64,000 nt of DNA from NCBI GenBank assembly GCA_028023455.1, contig JAQFVV010006337.1, forward strand, positions 452,001 through 516,000. Direction: 5' to 3'. The notes beneath the pieces are model-generated. The model made no database searches, was not told where the DNA came from, and saw only the letters and a program-made list of their open reading frames with translations. Position 1 is the first letter of the stretch; every line of letters starts with the position of its first letter. This document shows, one piece after another, positions 12,495 through 25,654 of the stretch. This DNA comes from Epiperipatus broadwayi (taxonomy: Eukaryota; Onychophora; Udeonychophora; Euonychophora; Peripatidae). The translations under genes were made by a program, and so were the position numbers.

Positions 12495-14705
12495 ATAATG
12501 AAATATCCTAGCTTTTAACTTGTTAAAAGTAGCTGCTTAACATTGTCTATGTTACATAACATTTAAGTTTATCTACTTTCTTATAAAACTATCAAGATAT
12601 TTAAATTTGTTTACATTCTCCAGTTAACAATCACCCAAACTACTTTACAAATGCCACTTGCTAAATAATTTATTTTTTGAACATCAATTACTAAGCCAAA
12701 GTATTTATATGTTGGATTTAAATTATTAAGTACATTTTATAAATCGTCTCTTGAACTGGTAAAAATAGCACAAACTACAATAGTGTAAGTCCAGAATCCA
12801 AGATGAACTTTTTATTTTTGTTTTTAATCGATTCAAATTGAAAATTTTACTTTCAAATCTGTACTACATCTTGATTCTGTTCATTAATCTGATACTGAAA
12901 ACAATGTTGGAGCTAGAACGCCTCTACTAACACCAGTTTTGATTTCAAATGTCTCATATTTTCAACCAATATTAATAACACTTTCTTTCATTCCCTCATG
13001 TAGAAACTGAATAATAGAAATAAAATTTGGTGGACAATGAATTACATTCAAACAATATCATATACCTGTTTAATTAACTGATTTAAATGTATTGGCTAAT
13101 TGTTCCAGTAACTTTTTTTGCATTCGTCTGACAAAAAAAATCATATCTAGATGGATTCTTGATTTTCTAATACTCTAAGATTTTAGTAACCATGTATCAA
13201 CAACTGAAAAGAATCTACTCAACCAAATCAACCAAAATATCTTTGCTGTAGTCAATACTAATGTCATTTCACAATAATTTTGTCTGTTTTTTTTTTATTT
13301 TTAAAAATTAAAACATTAGAGGGACAGGATTTATTCCTAAAAACATTCTAATATTTTTGAATTTAACATACTACCACCATATTGTAAAATTTCTTCAAGT
13401 ACTTTATCCAAGACCTGCAGTCTCCCATTTTTAAAAATTATTAAAAACTATTTTCATTTTATTAAGTTGTATATCTGTGCCCAAATCTAATTTAATCATA
13501 AAATTTATTACAGCATTAAAAGTCATCATCTCAATACTTAGAGCACTATACAAAAAATAATTGAAATACTCCTTCTATTTGTTCATAGTATTATTATCAT
13601 CATATAAAAAAATGTCATTGTTCAATGATGTATTTTTCAAATTTGTATTGCATCAAAAAAGATCTGCAGAGACCATAATCATGAATATCTATATCTTTAG
13701 TGAATGTCTATATTTTTTTTGTAGTTTTAATATATCAATCATTTTTAATCTTAAAATTCCACATTTACCTCATTACTCTGTCAAGCAGAAAATGACATAT
13801 ATTTTCTTTTAATCAAATCACTAATAATAAGATCATTTTCAGAAAACAAGTTATTATTTTTTAGTGCAAGAATGCATTTACTTATCTCCATGGCACAATC
13901 CTTTAAAAAAAATTCATTCTTCAATAATATAACAATATTAAAAGTTCAAATTAGCAATTTTAAATTTAATAGTTGTTAAAATTTAATACTCATGGTAAAT
14001 AATTCTAAATAATGAGCATCAATTGTCACTTGAATATAACTTTTTAATGGAACTATTATTTTAATCTAAGAGGGTATTAATCTTTTTGTGTTGTATTCTG
14101 ACTCCAAAGATGCATCATTGTATATTTATGATGATTTTTCTGCCCAAGCAAAATGTTTATGACTATCAAATCCATGTGATGGGCTAAAATTTAATAAAAA
14201 CAGACCATTGAATTTATAGCACCAATAACATTACTTTTCAACAAATTGTGTCCATTGTCTATTATTTGTATCAACATAAGTCTCTAAAAAGAAAAATTTG
14301 AATCTTTAATGGTATTATGTTAATAATGCTATTCATCAAGGAATAAAAGCTTTCTTTTAAATCACTGAATCCAAGATTAAGCCATAAGAGTTAATAAATA
14401 GGGCACAAAACTATTATGTAAGGCAAGTTTTAATATCATTAACCTTTCATTCTACTGCAAAAACTACCAAAAATAGAAGACATTAAAGAAGACTTTACAG
14501 TGAATCCAATACCATTCATTCTTCTTTTACTGAGTGATCAGCCTTTCCAAAAAAATTTTAATCATCCATCTGTTCAACTAAATTTTTTTTTTCTAAAAGA
14601 TAAGTTTCTCTAAGAGCTGCTAAATTGATCTTAAATATTGACAAATCTTTGTCCATCAGTGCACTCCTCCATACTAAGCTGGAATACTTTTGTATCAAGT
14701 AAATT
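12495..14705 (-). pseudogene. LINE family 2, copy B, endonuclease + reverse transcriptase remnant
   Basis: Read on the minus strand, this is the more complete copy of the second LINE family. The N-terminal endonuclease start is visible at about 14700-14560: RSALMDKDLSIFKINLAALR followed by ETYLLEKKNLVEQ matches the RTALV..EL....IDIAALSETR.. opening of CFDP2-like LINE proteins. Further on lie an RRMQKKLLEQ piece (about 13090-13130), HCPPNFISIIQFLHEGM (about 12990-13050), EIKTGVSRGVLAPTLFS (about 12895-12945, the RT G(V)xQG...P motif), and VNKFKYLDSFIRK near 12600. The motif C aspartates are not recognisable. Many stops and frameshifts. The copy stops inside the RT C-terminal region exactly where the GATA microsatellite begins, so it lacks its 3' end, which is unusual for a LINE. 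A (TA)n tract interrupts or bounds it at 14713. Confidence 0.75.
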
Positions 14706-14708
14706 ATG

Positions 14709-14712
<4 letters not shown>

Positions 14713-14794
<82 letters not shown>
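14713..14794. repeat. (TA)n microsatellite
   Basis: About 80 bases of perfect TA dinucleotides. Open frames over it read Tyr-Ile repeats and are not genes. Able to form a cruciform. Confidence 0.97.
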
Positions 14795-14796
<2 letters not shown>

Positions 14797-14799
14797 TAA

Positions 14800-15650
14800 G
14801 GATTAGATTTATATTTATCTTTAATTCAATAAGTGCCATCTGCTTTACTATTAATAATGGTACTATCATATTTCTATCAATGAAATAAATAATCTTCTAG
14901 GGATAAGAATCCTAGATAGGGTTGCCTAAACTTACAATTTTTATCAGCTGAAAATTCTGTCTCAAATTTAGTTATAACTCATTCATTAATTCTTGTACTA
15001 TTCAGAAAAAAAGTACAATTTAAAATTGCTAATCTATTAAGCCTGTTACTAATTTCTTAATTCTTAAGAACTTGATCTAAAAAAATTGAAAGGGGGAATT
15101 GGAAAAAGAAATGCTGTGGGTATCGTCAAAGGATGGAAAAGTGATTGCACAAACACAGAAACTCATTGTCACAGTTAGTATAGCAAGATGACAATGGCAT
15201 AAAAGTTCATGATGACTAGGCTTGACATTACCTTAGATATCTGTAGAAGGAAAAAAGGCATACAGAAAATAATATTTGTATGGAATCAGAACTGAGCTTT
15301 TGATGATTCAACATCATATCCGATAAAGCAGAAGAGAATACTCTTGATCAAGCATTGCTTTTTTTTTATTTATAGTTAACTTTTATATCTGAAGGCCAGA
15401 CACAATCCATCACATGTTCAGCTAGTCAGTAGTCTAAAAATATTAAAACAATATAAAATATTTATAATAAAAATATCAAAATCTATGCAAAATATATATT
15501 TAAAAATTAAAACATCAACTTCCTGAAATTTTTCATTATAGGAAGTACAAAATATTCAAGGAATGAAATAGACATCTTCATTTGAAAGAAAATTTTTCAA
15601 CTAAGAAATATAAAATACATATATATAAATTATATATTTATAATATAATA
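14800..15650. other. AT-rich sequence, no gene seen
   Basis: No feature supported. The 15070-15250 part is less AT-rich but has no readable protein match. Confidence 0.45.
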
Positions 15651-15652
15651 TA

Positions 15653-15885
15653 TTGAGTGTGCTAATAGCTCTAAACAAGCTTTTCCAACAATAAATGCCA
15701 TAAGAGAATACATTAAAAATCTCTATCTAGAATTATTCCTATCACCAAACCAGTTTCAAGATACTGGCTATCCTCAGTGGGGTGCTAGGATATTCAGATA
15801 CTATATCTAAAATACCAGCCCAAGCTCAGCATTTATATAATACTTAATTATTAAATAGAAAATCTAAAAGTTTCAGACATCTTTA
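15653..15885 (+). repeat. R50 dispersed repeat, diverged copy
   Basis: Begins with GAGTGTGCTAATAGCTCTAA and AACAAGCTTTT, nearly the same as the start of the 50.1-kb copy, and continues through the conserved TAAATGC...CCAG..CAGTTTC...CTCAGTG core to the AGTTTCAGACATCT end. Related copies lie at 18.7, 37.6, 38.0, 38.3 (inverted) and 50.1 kb. Non-coding; probably a SINE-like or MITE-like family, with class unresolved. Confidence 0.7.
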
Positions 15886-16032
15886 TTTTAATATTAAAAG
15901 CATAAAAATATTATAAGTATGAAATTGAATTAATTTAAAGACCTAAATTCTTCAAGCCTTTGAACACAATATAAAATATATATTGAAAGTTTGTTATACT
16001 GATATATTTCAATATATTAAACACATTGACAA

Positions 16033-16099
16033 CAACCCCAACAATAATAGCAGCAGTAGCAGCAGTAATAGTAATAAGAATAATAATAATACTCAATAG
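16033..16099. repeat. Imperfect trinucleotide (AAT/AGC) microsatellite
   Basis: Runs of AAT, AGC and AGT triplets. Open frames across it on both strands (Ala-Val or Tyr-rich) are repeat artefacts. Confidence 0.85.
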
Positions 16100-16384
16100 C
16101 ATATTTGAAACTTACACTGGCAATATCATCTGTGCCATCTATGCAACTATCTTTACTCTTTATGTTCTTCTGGTGTATGCAGGCACATTTTATTTTGGTG
16201 ACAACACCAGATAACATGCTGCTAACTTTTCAAATAAACACAAACAACTCAGAGCCAGAGACTTCAAACTTGCTCAGCCAGACATATATGTGGCCACATA
16301 GTCATTATTTGGACATTGGCCCAATCTCTAGTCTCCATAGACATAATCAATTTTGCCTTCAAATGCAATCACTGAATTTCATTC

Positions 16385-16772
16385 CTTAGTCTGCAACACC
16401 CTCCCACAAGATATAGTATTCACAGTCAACTATTGGATTCACTATTTAATGGACTTCTCACCTCACAAATAAATAGGAAGCCCCACTATTCTCAGCTATC
16501 TATATACCACCAGAGTACCAGCCACTAAATTAAGAACTATAATCTTTTCAATTTCTCCATCATAAATTAGTAGGTATGATTTCAAAGAAAAGAAAGATAA
16601 TAACACATATGCAACTCCCATTATCAGTCATGCCTTTATATTTCTTTCTGTAATCAATCTGTAACCTTGTATAGCTATGTATATATTTGAATTGCTGTTC
16701 AATGCTGATTGTATTATCTGTACATTACTGATGTAATTTTGTTTCTTTTTCAATAAAGTTTTGCTTTGAAAC
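16385..16772 (+). other. LINE 3'-tail-like sequence ending at a microsatellite
   Basis: A frame near 16385-16470 reads VCNTLPQDIVFTVNYW, faintly like the WNSLP..V region near the C terminus of CR1/L2-type LINE proteins (weak). The end CAATAAAGTTTTGCTTTGAA, then ACATAAT repeats, at 16751-16780 resembles 41210-41245 (GAAGTTTATCTTTGAAACAT then AAT repeats), which suggests a shared 3' tail. Could also be an ordinary 3' UTR with an AATAAA signal (16753). Confidence 0.35.
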
Positions 16773-16857
16773 ATAATAATAATAATTAATTATGATGATG
16801 ATAATAATAATAGTAATAGTAGTAGTAATAGTGGTAGTGGTAATAGTAATAATTAAT
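16773..16857. repeat. Imperfect (AAT/GAT/AGT)n microsatellite
   Basis: Triplet repeat with drifting unit (AAT, GAT, AGT, GGT) directly following the AAACAT end of the LINE-tail-like stretch. Confidence 0.9.
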
Positions 16858-17440
16858 TTTTCAAATTTATTGAAGTGCATCGGTTTAAAAAAATAATAAA
16901 GTTGTGTTTTTTCTTTGCATATTGCTACTCACATATATATTTCAATGCATGCACGTAAATATATACATATGTGCGTGTGTGTGTTTAAAAATAAAAACGA
17001 AAGCTTTACAAAAAAACTGTTAAAATTATATAAAAAAACTTATAAAAACATGTTCAATGAATATTTTATATCTTAAAAAATATTACAAAATTCATTAGGT
17101 GAAAGTAAGATAAAGAGTTACAAAATAAAATAGTTAATAAATGATAAGTTTGTATCTACTTACAAAAAATTTACACATATATAAAACAATATTAAAATGT
17201 AATTAATCATTTAACAAAAAGAATATATATATACAAGTCGTTATATAGACTTGTAATTATATCATTTAACATAAAATATATATATACAAGTCGTTTAGCC
17301 AATATCACTGAAAATATTCTGTAAACATTATATCTGCAGTGTTTTATATAAATATTATTTTATTAATGTTGTCTTTTTATAAAATATACATTGTAAATAT
17401 TATATAAGTGTGTTGACCATAGCTGAGATTAACTCAACAG
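16858..17440. other. AT-rich sequence, no gene seen
   Basis: Contains two nearly identical segments around TATATATACAAGTCGTT (17224-17241 and 17278-17295), a short direct repeat. No gene. Confidence 0.5.
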
Positions 17441-17444
17441 CTAG

Positions 17445-17690
17445 TTAACTTTTTTGGTGGAGTGGAGTGAAGACTGTCCATTAAAGTATGAAGATTGGTT
17501 ATCTTAATATATGAGCACTTATTGCGTATATGTGTAAAGATGATAATCTTGACCAAATGATGAGTGCTGGTTTAGCACGTAATACTTATATTGGTGATTT
17601 TTTTTTTACATATATATGTTCAAGTGTATCAATGAAATGAGATAGAGCAGAGAGTTGTGGGCTAAGTGAAAGTCTGTGCTCATATACCCT
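17445..17690 (+). repeat. R59 dispersed repeat, single diverged copy
   Basis: Matches the units of the 58.8-59.9-kb palindrome: TCCATTAAAGT.TGAAGATT, TATCTTAATAT.TGAGCACT, GACCAAATGATGAGTGCTGG, then a TGTATCA..GA.ATGAGATAGA segment. Only one orientation is present here. Non-coding. Confidence 0.7.
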
Positions 17691-18229
17691 ATATATTAAA
17701 AATGTGTTTTAAAACTCTGCGTGTAATAAAATTCTTGTAAAACATATATATACAAATTTAACAGTAAATAAATCAAATCATTTCAACATATATAATTTAT
17801 ATGCAACATGAATGAAAAATAATAAATGAGATTATATCAGAAAAAAAGATAATACACGTTTACTTCCCAAAGACAATGAGTAGATAGGTTGTAAGTTTTT
17901 TTTCTCTGATCATTTATTTATATCTATTTAAACACAAACCTCCACTTATTTATTTTCTTATATAGAGTACTACTTATGAGATGATTTATATCGTAGTTCT
18001 ACTAACTTCAAAAATGAAGTGATATTGCATTTAAAACAAACTTTCTGGAACGTATAAATGTTTTACAAGTAAAGAATTATATTCAAGAATAGATTTTTTT
18101 GTAATTACAAAATATAACATAATAATTATTGACATTTTGTTTTACTGAAAAATCAGCCCAGTCATATTATTAAATAATGTTGAAAAGCAATAATAAGTCA
18201 AAAAATTATTTCAACATAGCACATAAATG

Positions 18230-18231
<2 letters not shown>
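17691..18231. other. AT-rich sequence, no gene seen
   Basis: No recognisable gene, RNA or repeat. Confidence 0.5.

Positions 18232-18315
<84 letters not shown>
18232..18315. repeat. (TA)n(TG)n microsatellite
   Basis: About 55 bases of TA followed by about 28 bases of TG (from about 18287). Confidence 0.97.
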
Positions 18316-18324
18316 TCAGGACAA

Positions 18325-18727
18325 GTGTCAAACTTTAATATCTATATAACTATTTTAACCATAGGAAAAGATAGGCATCCACCTTTTTCATTAATAAGTG
18401 GTTGCCTTGACAAAGGACTGAAGATTTTTGGTGTTGAATAGGAATGAGCTGCTTTGCATAATTATATTTCTAAATCAATATAGCTTTGAATCAATAACAC
18501 TTTTCCATCTTAATAATAATTAGTTTCAGTGCAGTTTGAGTGTTAAAAATAACTATTTGTTATTCTACTTTTAAAACAAGTTTCATTTGCATGTGAAAAA
18601 GGATTTATTTAAACTTCCATGCATTAAAAATCTCAAACTGTTTTAATTAAATGTCAATTTTTAATATTTATATTATCGTTTTAGACCAAAGAGATAGGTG
18701 GATATCCATTTTTTCATTAATAAATTT
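18325..18727. repeat. Direct repeat pair with internal inverted repeat
   Basis: About 18325-18400 recurs as a diverged direct copy at about 18650-18725 (both end in TTTTTCATTAATAA). Between them, CAGTTTGAGTGTTAAAAA (18533) is mirrored by AAAAATCTCAAACTG (18626-18640). The right copy runs straight into an R50 copy. Probably the edges of a decayed element; no coding content. Confidence 0.5.
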
Positions 18728-18932
18728 ATTTTTTTATGATAAATGCTACTACAAGAGAAGTCATTCAAATCATCTTTATCTAGGATTGTCCCCATCCTCA
18801 GATCAGTTTTGAGCTATGGCGCTTTTCAGCAAGGAGTTAAAACATCAGATTCAAAAACCAACTCAAGCTAAGCATTTATCTAATAGTTAACTATCAAGAA
18901 GATCTGAAACCTTCAGGCATCTACATATATGT
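18728..18932 (+). repeat. R50 dispersed repeat
   Basis: Close to the 50.1-kb copy: ATGATAAATGCTACTACAAG, GAGAAG.CATTCAAATCAT, GGATTGTCCCCATCC, CAGATC.GTTT, then AACTCAAGC.AAGCATTTATC and AGATCTGAAAC..TC.G. Lacks the extreme 5' end present at 15.65 and 50.1 kb. Confidence 0.8.
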
Positions 18933-19133
18933 TATATGTCATGTTGTCTTAGTTATATGATGTAATTAAAGTAGTTTTGGGGTTAAACCATGTGTTATTT
19001 TTGATTACATCCCAACATTTTGGTTCATGTTTCCAAAAAAAAGCATTAGATTTCAAATAATAATGAGATTGAATGTGAGATAAAAAATGACATTGAGTGG
19101 AAAATATTATATATATACAAGTAATTTTATATA

Positions 19134-19134
<1 letters not shown>

Positions 19135-19211
<77 letters not shown>
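19135..19211. repeat. (TA)n microsatellite
   Basis: About 77 bases of TA dinucleotides; a Tyr-Ile frame across it on the minus strand is not a gene. Confidence 0.97.
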
Positions 19212-19215
<4 letters not shown>

Positions 19216-22200
19216 CAGAAAATAGGTGGTTACTAAGGGTGAATATGAGGTTAAAATGTTCCATATTGGGCTGCCATTTTTAACAGTACACAAACATATT
19301 AGGTCTGAATTAGGAGAAGATGGGAAACCATCATCATCCCCAAATAAACAAAATATAAAATTAAAGATAAAAGGAATGATAATAAATATAATGAGTATGA
19401 GAGACCAGCAAAGAAGTCATTATAAGTTCACTCAGAATTACAAAAAAGAATAATAATCATTCATCTTCATGAATGATTCAACAATAAAAAAAAAATCTAC
19501 AGTCAACTTTGTGACTAAATTTGAAATGGGTCTATTATAGACTTAGCCATTGCCAAATTTAGGCAACAATACAACACAATAATTTAAATGCACATACTCA
19601 GGTGCTAATTCATTAGAATATATATAAAATATAAAATAATGTCAAAGTAATAAAACATGCTCATCATCATCAATGCCCTGGTCATAGTAATAGTACAATT
19701 AATGTACTGGATAAATACAAACTTAATTTTTAATTAATAATAAATAAAATATAGTGTCTGGACTTTAAATTATATAACATTGTGCCATCCAGGGTTATCT
19801 GGAACCCAAATGTTAGACATAAACTCCAACTCCAAATAAATAACTCTTATGCTCTAATCTAACTCAAGAAGCAAGAACTCTACAGTCTATTACTGTGAGT
19901 AAAAAATAAATAAATAAAATAAAAAAGCTTATTCTAAATCACTTTAAATAATTTATAGTTTTATCCTACTATAAGTAAATAGTTTTATTAGGATAATTAA
20001 AAAAATCTACAACACTAAGGTATCTTTGAAATATAGTCACACACACTGACAATTTGTGTAACATATAATTGAAAGGAATAAAGATATTAAGACTAAAAAT
20101 ATATTTTTAAAACAATTATTTAATAACTAACTGATCAACAATAAATAAAAGAAAATAGCATGATAATATAAAATTTTAAACAGTCATTTCATAAAAAATT
20201 AAAAATTAGTTTAATAAAAATTATAATTAACCAGTTGATCTCTATTCATTATATCAAGTTTTAATTCTTTAAGTTATTTCTTTAAATAATTTAGAGTTGG
20301 ATAAATAATATTTTTAAAATCTGAGATAACAGTCTTTGAATTAGCTTAATGAGCTGTTTGTTATGGTCTAGGTGGGTGGGAGAAATAATGTTTCATAAAA
20401 AAAAAAAAAGATTTTTAAGTTTAAAAAAAATAAATTTTCTAAAAAAACTCATAATTTTTAAGAGAAAATTCAATGGATTAAAATAATATATGTTTCACAA
20501 TTTAAAAAAAATTAACTTAATGAAAATATTTAAAATTATCAATTCTTACAAAAATATTACTTTTATATAAAAAGTCATCTTTGTTTACTATAAATGAAAA
20601 TACAGGGTACACACACAAAAATACCTTTAACCATAGTTGTATTATTTTTTGGAGACTCTTTATTTCCAGTTATAATTTCCAGATAAATTTCCTTCTTGAA
20701 GGCTTCTACACATAAACATGATTAATTTTTTTATGATCTGCCCTATTTCCAGGTTAAAATATAGCAAGTTTTATCTATTTCTTTTTACTAAAATTTCCAG
20801 ATGACAATAACACAGATAGAGACTCATGTTCTTGTTGCAGACAAGGTTGCATATTACTTTAGGGAGTAACCTCTACATTTTATTCCAGTGAAGGCAGGTA
20901 ACATGGAGAAAGATGATATCTAGCTTTTAGTGAAATTTGGCACATCATTTTTATTGCAGAAACAATTTTTATAACTAAACTCATAGTATGATAAAAGCTT
21001 GATTAAAATTTCTGATATATTATGCAACAGCTTAGTTAAGACTTGTGCTTCTTTTTTCTTTAGCATCTGAATTAAGACTTGATTTTTCTCTTCAACAGCT
21101 AAGTTAGAATAATTTCTTCTTACCACATGCTTGGGTCTTTTGATTTATTCATACCCCTATTATTGTTTTCTAGAACAATTATACCTACAAGTCAATAACA
21201 ATCTGTCTCCAACATGACAATTTTTATAACAATCAATTAGGTAAATTTTTACAAACACAATTGTTCATATAGTTTCTCCTTAAACTTTGACCTTAAAAAA
21301 CAAGTCAAGAACTTAAACTAACATCATGAAATTTTTGACATTTCTTTCTAATTAAAAAATATTTTTGCAAAACAAAAGATATTTTGTTAATTGCACTGAT
21401 TTGATTTTTGTACTGAAGAGAGATAAAAAGAAAAGAAAAATACTCTGACTAATTAAAAATAAAATTTACCAAAAGGATTGAAATCTTTTTTTTTTCTATA
21501 AATACTATTAAACTTAAACTTTATCTCTTCTTTCAGGTTAAAAATTAATCTTTTTTAAATAATTTACAAAAAAAAATATTTTTATTTTAGTACATTTTCA
21601 TAGTTTAAATTAAAATGACTAATTAATTATAATTAATGAAGAGAAAAAGAAAAAAACATCTTGTTTACATTATTTTATAAATTTCTCTCTTCCACAATTA
21701 TTTATAACTCATTAAAATGCTCACATATTAAAATCATATTATTGTTATTGTTTAACAAATTTAATGTTTGAAAATTTTCATACTAATATGTTGGAACTTT
21801 AAATATTAAATTAATTGAAGATCCATTATTATTGTTTATAAAAAATATATGCATGGGAAAACTAAATATTTTCTGCCTTTAATTAAATAATTCCAAATTA
21901 AATTTGAGAAATGTTTTGCCAACTATTTAATTATTTTAATGCAGCCATTTTATATATTAAATGACTAAAAAAAATTATTTCTTAAACTATAAATTACTTG
22001 ACAAACCTATTCAAAAGACATGCTATATTCATTTCAAATCATATGTATTAATGATATATAAAATGAATAGCTTTAAATCTTTTTTACACTTGTAATAAAA
22101 TGTTAGACAGTTATAAAAGTGACAGACTTCAAAATGTTGAACTACTTATTCAAAAACTTATAAATGTAGATATGACAAAAAACAAATTCTACATACATTA

Positions 22201-22280
22201 AATAAGTTTAAAAATAAAAGTTACAAAATTAATTAAAATAAAAATAGTTAAAAATGGATATCCATGCCATTTTTAAATAA
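19212..22280. other. AT-rich sequence, no gene seen
   Basis: Three kilobases with only short open frames, such as 19226-19453 (+) and 20920-21126 (-). Neither matches a family I recognise, and neither has a signal peptide or membrane pattern. No RNA gene or clear repeat family seen. Confidence 0.45.
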
Positions 22281-22284
22281 TATT

Positions 22285-22680
22285 CAATCCAAATTTATTT
22301 AAAAAATATTTAATAATAAATACAATGTTTCATTTGATGCTATTTCAAATATAAATTATTTAATTAATAATTCTAAAAATACTATTTATAAAATGCAAAA
22401 AGATAATATTATATATCAAATTATATGTGGATGCAAAAAATTATACATTGGAAAATGAAGATGTAATTTGAAAAAAAGATTAAAACAAAACCAACTACTC
22501 TACAGTTATGCAAAAAATACTATAAATAATCAGTCTACTACCATCTCAGTTTTCTTGGATGATAAAAAATCATGCAATGTTTTTAAAAAAAGGAAAAATT
22601 AAAGAGAGGATTAGATTGTGTAATAAATAGACAATCTGTAAATATCAATATACATAGTTCTTGAGAAATCATGTGATATC
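22285..22680 (+). pseudogene. Penelope-like element remnant: GIY-YIG endonuclease module
   Basis: A frame from about 22320 reads YNVSFDAISNINYLINNSKN, then NIIYQIICGCKKLYIGK at about 22408-22458, followed by a stop and NLKKRLKQNQ. This has the order of the linker plus GIY-YIG endonuclease of Penelope-like retroelements (vYqIpC.CgklYIGeT...lk.RlkeH). The GIY (I-I-Y) and YIG halves and the CGC cysteines are visible; the following Arg/Glu part is eroded. The reverse transcriptase upstream is not readable. Other PLE pieces lie at 29.2, 52.7-53.9 and 62.5 kb. Confidence 0.62.
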
Positions 22681-22859
22681 TGTTTTTTCTGATCTATACA
22701 ACTTCACATAATAATGATTACAATGTAATCAAAAATATTTCTTCTTAATACAAAAACACACTGTAACAGACTAAAAAATAAAATTAATTTAAATAAACTA
22801 AAAAATGAGCAAAAAATGGGATTTTAAACATTTTTACTGATAAAATATATATATATTTG

Positions 22860-23735
22860 ATAACCATGTTTATAACCTAGAACAATAATTAATAAAAGCC
22901 AATTGCCCCTGGGCAGTAGTAAAGTGAAACCATCATATTAATTGCTTTTAAAAATAGGATCCTCTTTTGAATACCATTATCACTGAGAACAAAGCACTGC
23001 AATTTAATTTTATAAGTGTAAAAAATCAAATACAGCACACTTTTCAATTTTCTTACTTATTATAAGGTTATATATGAAAAAACATTTTTAATAGATGTTT
23101 TAGATGGAAATGTTTAATGTGATGAGTTTTCCCTTTATAAATATTCAATTAAAAACACGCAACCTAGAACTGTAGTTAATGAAGGCCAGTTGTACCTAAG
23201 TCAAGAACTACCGTCAAACTATTATGTTGATTGCATTCAAAATGAAAATCTTTCTTTTAAATATCACTCTTCATTTCATATAGAAAACAAAGCACTGCAG
23301 TTTAAATGCATAGGTGCAAAAATCAAATTATAGCAAACTTTAACTACTGTTTTAGGTTGAGTGCTTTCTCAATGAGTAATTACAAATCAATAACTTTACA
23401 CATTAAATATCTCCATCTAAAACATCCAGTAAAAATGTTATTTTTCCATACATAATCTTATATTAAGTAAGAAAATTGAAAAGTCTGTTATAATTTGATG
23501 TTTTACATCTATAAATTTAAACTGCATTGGTTTGCTATCTATATTAGATCTAGAGTGGCATTTAAAAGAGAATCCTCATGCTTGATAGTTTTATTTTAGT
23601 TTTTGGTCTATGAAAAGCTGGTTTTCACTAACTACTGTTTTACTTTGAGTGCTTTCTCATTGAATAATTATAATTGGTTAACTTCACACATTAAATATTT
23701 CCATTTAAAACATCTCTTAAAAGTATTATTTTTCC
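22860..23735. repeat. Compound direct and inverted repeat
   Basis: AACCTAGAAC near 22876 starts a segment repeated in direct orientation near 23161 (through GCCA.TTG..CCT, ..CTATTATGTTGATTGC and GAAAACAAAGCACTGCA), about 285 bp apart. The part 22990-23125 (AAAACATTT, then TAGATGTTTTAGATGGAAAT) is mirrored by about 23390-23545 (ATCTCCATCTAAAACATC, TTACTTAATAT-type complement), and a second mirrored piece lies near 23635-23735. A decayed foldback-like element; non-coding. Confidence 0.6.
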
Positions 23736-23737
23736 AT

Positions 23738-23762
23738 ATATATATATATATATATATATAAT
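23738..23762. repeat. (TA)n microsatellite, short
   Basis: About 25 bases of TA at the edge of the compound inverted repeat. Confidence 0.9.
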
Positions 23763-25650
23763 CATTTAAAGCTGTCAAAGTGTATATGTGTTCAAATTAA
23801 GAAGTAACCATCAAGATTTTGAAAGAACTATTCAGTGTTTCTTAAGATAATATGGGACTACTAACTGTTGACATCCTCAGTTTAGAGGTACAAATTAAGA
23901 TTGGTAAAGTATTTTTTTATTTTTAGTTATTATTGCAATATATTTTCATTTAAATTTACAATATAAGTCAAGCTATTTTTTTCAAAATCAATGGGGGAAA
24001 ATGTAATACTTTCCTTGTGACATGTTTTGATTAATTCATTCACTTTAGATGTCCAAGGTAATAGTTACATTTTAAATAAATTTGACCATTTGCATTTAAA
24101 TATGTAAAGAAATTTATGTCTTAAATTATAAGTATAATGTTTCAAACTACTATACAGTGTAGATAATACTCTAACAAAGTAAACTAGATTATATACATGA
24201 TATATATCTTCAAGCCTTTTTAAAGCTTAAATATATCCACATTTTACTCTCATTAATGTTTACTACATGAAGAAACTTTGAACACATGTGCCTAAATAAC
24301 TTAGATGCATTAGTTTAAATCTGTAATTTCTTTTATGATAGAGAAACCATTTTGAAAGGAACTACTAAAAACTTGGCATTATTTATATGACAGATTTCCA
24401 TTATCATTTCATGTGGTGCAGAAATTAAAACTTTTTATGTGTTTTTTCAACATCTTGAAGAAAGTAATTTGCATTTTTTTTTCAAGTTTTTTTCTTCAAA
24501 TATATTTTTATTATAAAAAACATACTTTCCATTAAATTTTTATGTTTTTGACAAATTTCACTGGAAATGTAAGTTCAAAAAAAAATAATAATAATCTTAA
24601 AAATAAAATATCATTAAAAAAAAAAAAAATAGCAATAACCAGAAATAAATAGTCTAAACAAAATACTTCATTTCAGTCTTCACTCTAAAAAATATAATAA
24701 TCAAAAAAAGTTTTCTCTGCCAAATCTGTGTTTTTAACACTGATTATTTAAAGTGTATATTCACATAATAAAAATATTATTTGAAATATTAAAAATTAAT
24801 TTTAAATACAAATAAAAATTATTGACAGTAGCCATTTTTATATGGCACCTGTAAATTTTTAGTTGACTAATTTCTGTTAAAAATTAATTGTATTAAAATA
24901 AATATCAAATGTAAACATCTTATACTTACTAAAAACAAATGAGTATAACCTAATGTTTGGTAGTTATGATGTCATATATGCTCTACAATGCTCTTTTACT
25001 TTTCAACCTGTGCCTCTGATAATTGTGAACACCTAAATACTATATTTAAAGCTAAACTCTTAAATTACTATGGTGTTTGTAATCATTAAAATTACTAAAA
25101 GTTTTTCTTTTAATTTTAGTTTTTAACATCAAACAAGTACAATAGATTCATGCAATTTAAAATATTTTAAACCTGACTGCAGCATTAATAGCACATTTTA
25201 AGTCATATCATTTAAAATATTAATTGCATATCAAATGACCTTGGATATGTATGCAATATAAATTAGTGTGAGTAAAAAGTACATATATTTTATTTTTAAA
25301 AATATTTTAAAGTTATAAATCACATGTATAAAATTTAATATATGTTTAGAATCTTGATTATCTTGGTTTTATCTAACTAGTAATATGAACTTATATTCAA
25401 GCTATTATGGGCAAATAAGATTAATATGTACACATTAAAATGATAAAATAATGTTATATTTTATAATTATCATTAACCTTACAAATATTATTTTACATTC
25501 AAAATTATTAATAAGGACAAATATGTAATGGTAATAATTGTTTTTAATAATACTAAATAAATTTATATAAAAAATACTAAAAATAATATGATTATTTAAC
25601 TTGTACATAATTTTGATATATGTTTATTTTTATTTAATACAAATTTATTT
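23763..25650. other. AT-rich sequence, no gene seen
   Basis: No recognisable coding frame, RNA gene or repeat. Several A and T runs only. Confidence 0.5.
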
Positions 25651-25654
25651 AAGC

